Translations under genes and position numbers: made by a program
Notes under the pieces: generated by a model
Databases searched by the model: none
What the model saw: only the letters and a program-made list of their open reading frames with translations
Told to the model about the DNA's origin: nothing
Shown: in pieces, positions 37,801 to 46,800 of the stretch
Position numbering within the stretch: position 1 is the stretch's first letter
Layout: every line of letters starts with the position of its first letter
Source: Ursus arctos
Taxonomy: Eukaryota; Chordata; Mammalia; Carnivora; Ursidae
DNA: 64,000 nt
Assembly (NCBI RefSeq): GCF_023065955.2
Contig: NW_026622863.1
Coordinates: 49,086,177 to 49,150,176, forward strand
Direction of reading: 5' to 3'

Positions 37801-40800
37801 AAAAAAAAGATGGAAACTCATGGAAGCAGTGGCTGTTACCTGAAGATCATGAGAGCCCTTGACAAGAGGCGGCTAGGTTAATGTGAAGGTCAGGGTTATG
37901 ATCATTAACTGCCCAAGCGCTCAACAAATTGCCTGGGTAGGCTCTGAATGACCTATTAACTAGGGACAAAATTACAAAATTACAAGGAGGCTCTGCCTCT
38001 TCAAATGTTTAACGACAGGCCTAAATGCAGAAGTCCCCAAATCCAACCGTGTGGGACAGTTGTTTACTAGGGGCGAAGGCACAGAGCCTTTCCCTCCATT
38101 GACGCCGAGGTGGAGCAGCCCCAGGGGGTGGGGAAGAACCTCACTGAGGGATTTTCAGAGGCAGGAAATTCTAGAAATAAGCCTCTGGGTCTTGCACATG
38201 TTTTTCAGTGTCCTTACTACCTAGGTTCATCGACCAGAAATCAAGAGCAAATTGGTTCTGTGTCTCCCTTTCCCTCAACATTCTCAGGTGGGGTCACAAG
38301 AGACTGTGACATCACACCACTTCCGTGGTAACCTGCCCACGTCACAGACACCAGCCACCCGAGCAGCCAAACACAAACCAAGCACGGGAGAAGAGAAGCC
38401 CAACGACCATCAGTACCCTGAGCCCCTCACTTCAACGAGGCGAGCAGAAGAGCCTGCCGATGCTGGGACCCGGATAGGAACACACCTACTTCCAGAAGTC
38501 AATGTGGGCCATAACGGAGAAATCTGAACCAGGTCTGGGTATTTCAGATATTAAGTAATTACTGTTAATCTTCTTAGAGAGGATCACAGTTTTGTGGTTC
38601 TATTTAAAAAAAGATCTTTAAGCTAGAAATATGTGCTGGAGTTTGCAGGTGAAATGAGGTGAAATCTGGGATCTGCTTTAAAATATGCGAGGCAGGGATG
38701 CCTGGGTGGCTCAGTTGGTTAAGTGGCTGCCTTCAGCTCAGGTCATGATCCCAGAGTCCTGGGATCAAGTCCTGCATCAGGCTCCTTGCCAGGCAGGGAG
38801 TCTGCTTCTCCCTCTGCCTCTGCCTGCCACTCCCCCTGCTTGTGCTCTCTGTCTCTGTCAAATAAATAACAACTTTAAAAAAAATAAAGTGAAAAACAGA
38901 AAATAAAATACTCAAGGCAGATGGGTGATGTAGCAAGATGAACCAGAATTGGCAAAATGTACAAAATTGTTGAAACTGGGTAGATGATGGCTTTTATCCT
39001 CTCATGAAAAGCCAGAACATTTCCATAGTAAGTTTAAAAAAAGGAAAAGGATGGCTTGAGTGGGGACAACCTCAGCAGGGTGAGGACAGGCTGTCAAGGA
39101 AGGCAGAGAGCTGGAGTCTGGGGTCAGGGAAAGGGGTTGGGAGGAAGCTCCATCACCCCTCATCAAGGCCCTACCTCTTGCCCTGATTCCCGCAATGACA
39201 AAACCTGCACGGATACCCCAGGGCCTTATACACCAAAAGCAGGAGGAAGTATTCATTACGAACACTCTGTATCAGCAGCCTCCACGCCAGGCACCCTACT
39301 ACTGAGTTCCCTTCTACTCCTCTGGCGCTGAGGCACAGTAACAAACCTACATTGGTCATGGGTCCTCAGCATCCCGTCAGAGACAGGCTCAGAGAAAAGA
39401 AATTTGCCTATGGGGTCACGGCAAGAAGAAGCAAAACTGGAACAAGTCCTGGATTCTCCAACTCCAGGCCCAACTCTTAACACTGTAATTAGCAATTACC
39501 TGGAAGAGAATAATTAACTCGACAGGCCAACAGACAGAACCCATGCCCTGAAATTCGTAACTGGGCTGGCAAACATAAGACAGATGCACAGAAAACAGAT
39601 ACAATGAAACAGCATCCCAGGAAAGGCCAAATGGAGGTATTAAGACACTGGGCGAGGTCCTTAACACTCTTGTGCCCCAGGGTTTCAACTGCTAAGCGCG
39701 AAGGCAGTGACAGAACCTCTGGGACAGATGAATTTTCAGGGCAAGAACTTCCTGAGACCATGTAAACCAAGTGCTTAGCGCTACCCTGGCCCAGGGTAAG
39801 TCCTTAGGAGGGAAAACTATCGGGATGCAAAGACACAAGGCAAATACAGTCCTTCCAACATCGAATAAAGGAACTGGGACAACATTCGAAACCCTGACCA
39901 AAAAGGTTGGATAGTTCAGGGAGTAAGAGGTGCACAGAAAGGTCCAAAAATCCTAGCCAAAACCCAAGTACAGGGTCTGCTCCCCAGACGGACAGAAAGC
40001 AAGGGGAATCCCAGAGAAGGAAATTCCCAAGTTGTCCAACACCAGAAGGAACACTTCATCCCAAAGGGCGTGGCATCCGCACTGGGGTTGGTCCAAGCAC
40101 ACAAACCGATTAGAGCATTTCTGTCGAGCTTCAAACAAACTGATCGAGAAAAAACCTGGCCGGCTAGAGGAGTCTCACGGAGTCTAGGGTCATCTCCTTT
40201 GCCTGAGTAGCTATTTTTCCACTCCCACTCACTCCGAACACGGCTCCTTTTCTTGATAAAGAGATCTATCTATCTGATCCAAGTTCTTCCTGCCACATGA
40301 ATCTATGAAATTGGGTTCTTGGCAACAGAGTTTCCTAACTACCTTCTCATGCCAGCCATGCTTCAGACTGCTTACAGCTGGAAAGATGCTGGTTCTCATC
40401 CAAGGAGGGCTGATCTCTATTATTCCAGAAAGGAAAACCGAATCACTGAACTTGGGAGCCAAGACTCTTCCTTGTCTAGAAGTTCTTCTGAAGGAATCCG
40501 TTTGGTTCCACTTAACGAACGTACGTGCAACGAAGACAAAGTATTCATATTTTCAACTTCAAAGAAACCGGGCCTCGGATGACTAAGATTCGTTGTTCAT
40601 ACACCGCTAAAGGATTCAGGGACAACTGCAGTGATCTGTATCCAACACTTTGTGAACTTCCAGTCAACTGTGGGCTCCGGAGGGCACATCAGAGGCTGGG
40701 AGTCACCCGACCTTCCAAGGGCCCAGCACAGGGCCAGGCTCAGACTGGCTGGGCGCTTGGGATACATTCCACACAAACCCAGCACCAACCCCAGCTCTGC

Positions 40801-43800
40801 ACACCCTCCTTGTCAGCCGTGTCAACACAGACACTGGACCATTTCCCAGGCAGTAACCCGGATTACCTAAAACTCTAAGGAGGTGAATGAGGGCTTGTCT
40901 TTCATCGAAAACTCATTCAGCGAGCGTTTATTGAGGGCCTCCTGAGAGGCTAGAGGGGAACAAAAGCCCATACGTGATCGACGCATCAATGGAGGTCAAA
41001 GTGGCCAGCAATCGGCACCCCCCAGAGAAGCGGCCCCCCTCCACTGCCAAGAAGCTACAGTTCCTGGGACTGTGCTGGTGTGCCCCACCATGGCAAGGCC
41101 TGGAATCCCAAGGAAACCTAAGCCCTGATGTCTGTTAGGAAAATGACGAGGGCAATAACCCTAGCCACCTGCAAAGGACACTGAACCAAGTGTTACTCAC
41201 GTCTGGCCCCAGCTCCCTGGGGTCGGGCCCTAACAGGGATGTGTTAGCTGCGCTCCGCTTCCACACTGGCTTCAAGAAGTCTCCAGTTACTTCTGATAAA
41301 TGAAAAGCCCTTCCATTTAAAGGTTCAAAAGCCCAGGCTTGGGCCTCTACGTGCGCTGGAAGGAGTGGAACACAGGGCTGACGGAGCTGCACCAGGTCAC
41401 CGAGGGACAGCACACCCCCCCACCCTCTCGGAGGCCTACCTTTTTCTCTTAAAGTAATCTCTACACCCGAGGTGGGGCTCGAACGCACCACCCCGAGATC
41501 AAGTGATGCATGCTCTACTGACTGGGCCAGCCAGTCCGGACCGACTTTAAAGGCAATGCCTGCATTCCCTTTCGTGCTTTCCCACCCACCACCACTACCA
41601 CCACAACAAAATCATGGCAGCTGCCGCGCGGGCAGTAGGCGCATCAGAGCAGTGCACGAGGGCCAGCAACCTTCTTCTTTAAAGGGCTGAAAAATAAATA
41701 TGGGCTTTGAGGGCCATAGAGTCTCTGTCCCAACTACTCAACTCTGCTGTTCATCACAAAAGCAGCCACAGACCATATAAATTAATGGGCGTGGCTATGT
41801 TCCAATAAAACTTTACTTGGAATTAAAAAAAAAAAAGCCAGGCGGGCAGGCTTTGATCGGAGAGCCACAGGCTGTGTGTCGTCCCCCCCCCCACCAGCAG
41901 TGGCTTTTAAACTTTGACCTTGACCCACATCTCCTCCTTTACATTTCTCTCAAACAAGTTTCCCAGAGCGGCTTTAAAACTCCACCGTACTCTGCTTTTT
42001 TCTCTCCTCTCAAATCCTTTCTTTGTTTTTCAAATGCAGGAGAGAAATCAATAGATGGGACTTCATGTCCTACTAATGGCTGCACACTGCAGTCTGAAAA
42101 CGTCAGCTCCAGGACGGCATTTGGGTAGAGAGCGTGGGTCTGGGTACAGGCTGCCGGGGTTCTAACTCTGTCTCCACACTCCCTAGCTTTGTGACCTTGG
42201 ACAAGTGACTTCGTTTCTGTTTCAAATTCTCAGTGTAGGGCTGGGGTGAGCTACCACACACGAAGCACTCCGAAGGTCCCTGGCAGGCGATCTCTGCCCT
42301 TCATACACTGCACAAAAGACCCTGTCACACCTTTGGGGAGACTAGCAATGACTCACGAGTCCCGTACGACCGGCCTGAGTCCCACATGACCGGCCTGAGT
42401 CCCACGTCCGCGCCGTTCGCTGCTCCCCACCATCTCTCTACCACAAGAGGACCGACCCTGGCTTAGAGCGAACAAACCGAATCCACACCCTCTAGGCTTT
42501 ACGCTTCCGGAGTTTACGGTTTCTAGGACCCCTGGCAGGGACAACAGGGACGAGGGAACTGGCGGACCTGCCTGGTACCTGGGATCCAGCCACTCAGGCT
42601 CACCTTGCAGTTCCCTTCTAAGGCAGCTAGTGCGCAGTTAGGTATCCAGAGCTGCCACAGGGGCAGCAAAGCCCTGACCGTGGCCAGAGCTGCAGGTGTC
42701 AAACATGGGGAGGAAACCCGAGGCCTGCTGCAGGCAGTGACAACCTTTGCCCATATCTAAATAAAGTGCTTAAGAGAGAACTCCCTGCACACTCTGAAAA
42801 CTTTCCTGCTCCAAGAAAAGCACGGGACGAGCCTGACTGCTCAATGAAAAAAACCTTTAACTGACTCAGCCAAATTACCAAGGGGCAGGGGAATCGGGCA
42901 CCAGGACAGGTCTTGCTCCTTTCTCAAGACTCTGGAGAATGTAGGTAAAGGACTTGTTTCAGGTGGTGTGACCAGTCAGCGGTGGGTTAGGCGCTACAGC
43001 GCTGCTTTCTCAGCCCTCGGGAGGCCTACCACGGTCGTAGCAAGACTCAGATCCTAATTGCCAAAGATGAACACGGGAAGGTCGTCAGCACAAGCTCGAG
43101 ATGCCGTGACTACGCTGGCATCTGTAATAAGGACATCGAGAGCAAGCAAGACAGGCCTTAAGATGGCTTCCACAGAGTTTCCACCCCGACCTGCTCCCTG
43201 CAATTAAAGACACTGACCAGAAACCTACGAGGTAGAAGATAAATTGACTTCTCCCAAAAACACAGATGTTATGCTTACTTCTGTTTACATACCAGACTAT
43301 AAATTCTATTTCGTGTTTTCGCTAGTAGGGATAGCAAGAAGATAAAGAAACCGAGGTTTGCTGAATGCCAGGCATTGTGTAGGCGTCCTGTTTATGCCCA
43401 CCTGACCGCATTGACCCTGAGAAACGGGCATTATGCTCAGTGCCCACTGCAGGGAGAGCCAGGCCCGAACACAACCTTATCTGTCTCCAAAGGCCACACT
43501 GTTCCTTCCTATCCTGCTGCCACCTCCGACGTTCAGAAGATGTCACCACTTGCCTTACAAATAGGGAGCTGAGTCACCAACTCACAGATACAAATTCACA
43601 CACACACACACACACACAAAGTACGAGAAGGATTCTCTACCCTGAGCAATGTGGCCAAGGGAAGCAAACTACGCTCCCAGCAAATATCCTGTATTGGAAT
43701 AAAAAATTATTCCAATAGCAGGATGAGACTAAGCGTACACCACCCGAGGGGCCATGTCTTCGTTTTGTCATCAGCTGATCGAGGCAGAATGTAGAAACCA

Positions 43801-46800
43801 CCCACGTAACCCCCCGTCAGTACTAAGAAACCCTGCGCCCTGCCTCCGGGACTGCCATCTTCAGTAACCATCAGAGCAAAATCGCTGCGCAGCAAAGACG
43901 AGGCCGATACACTTGGAAAGCCAAATCCAGGAAAATCTGGCTCCCCGCAGACAGTCCCAGTTTTACCTTGGACTTCACCAAATGAACTTTAGAGGCCCAC
44001 CCAAACAGGCAGCTTTCCCACTCTCTCCAGTAGGTTTTAATTATGAAACTGGCCTCAAATCATTGATTCTGACGAGACTCCCGCCACCGACGAGCAGACT
44101 GCTCCTCGGGATGCCTGAATCAACCTCTTAAATGCCAACTACCAGGAACCCCAGAAACCAGCCCTTCGTCTCCTACTGTGGCAGGAGCTATGTTGCCAAG
44201 GTATGGGCAAGCACCTTGCTTAGAAACTCAGCCGTTCACTTACTGTTTGCTCGGAATCACTCTGCCACTCAACTTCCTACCCTGGGTCAGAACCCATCGC
44301 TCTGGTACTAGACAGGGTCCACAGGGACCAAAAAGCAGGTTCTCTGGAACATGGCTGGACCTAGAGCTATCCAAGAGGCTTGGATATAATTAGCGATTTT
44401 CACCACACACGTATTTGCCGTAACTGCATCTGGCTTATAGGAGGTGGTTCTAGGGACTTAATAGCCACAAAAACCTAGCGGAGGGGAAGAGCAGATAAGG
44501 CCACCCTGAGACATCCATTCCTCCCCTACTGGGGCAGGGAAAAGATCTAAGAGAAAGGAGCAGAGGTGGAGGCATTATTTAAGGATAAATTACTAAACCG
44601 GCTCAATATGAAATTGTCTACATTCAACTGGATTGAAACAAACTGAGAGTCAACCATTCAGCTCTAACGTGCCAGGGAGGCTAACGGGTAGGAAAGCCTT
44701 CAGTTCCACAGGTGCAAAACAGTCCCCCCTTGGGATCAGCCTTCCTGCCTAAGCGAAAGCCACGGGAGCGCCCTTCTAGAAGAGCTGGCTGTACTTAAAA
44801 ATCTTGGCTTGTCAAGAATCAAAAACTTAACCTTCCGAGCAAATCGAAACCCCATCTGGGAGATAGGACAGTGTCTGAATCAGAAAGCCCTGGTGGGGGA
44901 ATCCTAGTTTTCTTTTGAAGAACGAATTTGAGGAGAGTAAAAAATAAAGGGGTTTCAGAACAGAATATCCGTATTTTCATGGTCATAACTGGTTGTACTT
45001 CTACTGGGATATTTTAATTTGCTTTCTGATTAAACCTCTCCCCAGAGAATACAACAATTTTAAAGACTGCAAGTGTCTAAGAGGTGCTGTTAAATCAGGG
45101 ATTCTGAGTGACACCCTTTTTTTTTTTCTTTTTTTTGCAACATCCATTAATTTGAATTTTAACTAGTACTGGTACATCAGTTTAGGGGGGGAAAAAAAGG
45201 CAGTACTGTGACATTTCAAAAACAAAGACCATCGAAGTACAGTTTGACATAATTACTGGGGCTTCTTGGGTTTTCATGGGAGGAGAGTCCTTTGAGAACG
45301 AAAAAACAATAAACCCTTGTGTTGATATGCCTGAGTACTTTTTAAAATGTTTGGGGAAATACTTTAAAGCTCAATGAATGACTGTGAAAATGTTCACTTA
45401 CAAAAGAAATCCCATTTCCTCCACACTTCATTTTCAAGTAAAGTTAAACAAGCATCCTTCGACAACTTAGTCGCTCTCGACACTTGCAAGGTTCACCTGT
45501 TAGCATCCAGTTTCTGCACTTGGCTCCTGGAGGAGGAATTTCACCAAGGAGGGAAAACTTCAAATAAATGCAATTCATTTTCGGCTGACCCTGTGCACTG
45601 GATGGTGTGTTAAGTTTGTGCTTCAGACTTTTTTTTTTTTTTTTTTTTTGCAGGATACCGTACTGTGTGGATGCTTTTTCCTCCCACAACTGATTTTACA
45701 TACCTAAGATCACCGCTTCACAGCAGTTAGGTTGTGAGTATATGGAGAGAAAGAATAAAACCAGTGGCCCACTGAATTGCAGTTTGCGGTTCCTCATCCC
45801 AACGTGAGTGAACTTTTTTTTCTCCTAAGAATGGAAAAAAAGGAAACAGGATCTTTCGGAGGGGAAAACTGGGCTGTGTGTTATAAAAAGTTTTCTCTAC
45901 CAAAGTACATCAGGGACCAAAAGTGGGCAAGACGGAAAATGGAACTTCAACGTGTTTTGTCTTTTAACGGAAGAACTTATGCTTGTAAAACACATCAGAA
46001 GTACAGTGTTTGGTTCTGCAAGTCATTTCTGTTGCTGTTTTTATCTTGTATGTGTGGGGAGGGCAGGGGGCTGGAGGAAGTGTTCTCTCCACCATGACTG
46101 GGCGTGTTTGCATCAACTTTTCACGGTCAGGCATGTGCTTTCGAACAAAGGAACAGTGGAGACAGGGAGAGGAGATTGGGGCTTGACACGCTTTACAGAT
46201 TTGGTGCTTAAACAGTACTTTACAAATGACTTGCTTAATTTAAACGTCCATCACCGTAAGAGACATTGGAGTAAAAGGAGCAAATTGGATCTACTTGAAC
46301 CACAATCTTTTTTGGGGGTGGGGGTGGGGGGGGGGAGAACCTTAACTCGAATGCAAGTATCATAAACCAAATTCAGTTAACCTCGTCTCCTACAAATGGA
46401 CCTGAAGTATCCACTTTCTTCAAAGATGAAGGCTGGAGACAAAGCAATGGACTGAAACGGAGAGGGATACCAAGGGCTTGAAAACATATGGGCCTTTTAC
46501 ATAAGTTTTTGTCATGTTACAGTAACGCTTTTTTTTCCTTTGAGAAAACTGTGTACGACAAATTAAAAAAATTAAAGATCGAAAGGATGTGCAAGTCTTA
46601 AAGGGCTCAACTGGGTTTAGAATCCTGATTCGAACATATAAATTCACTCAAGCATCACTTTGGTCTAAAGGCAGGAGGAAGGCAGGCAGGAAAGGGACAA
46701 AAAGAGGGAGATAATTGAATTACTCAATAAAAGAGGCTACTTACCATCCCAACCCATTGTAAGACATACACTTCTGACATAAGAGAACTCCTTAGAGGTC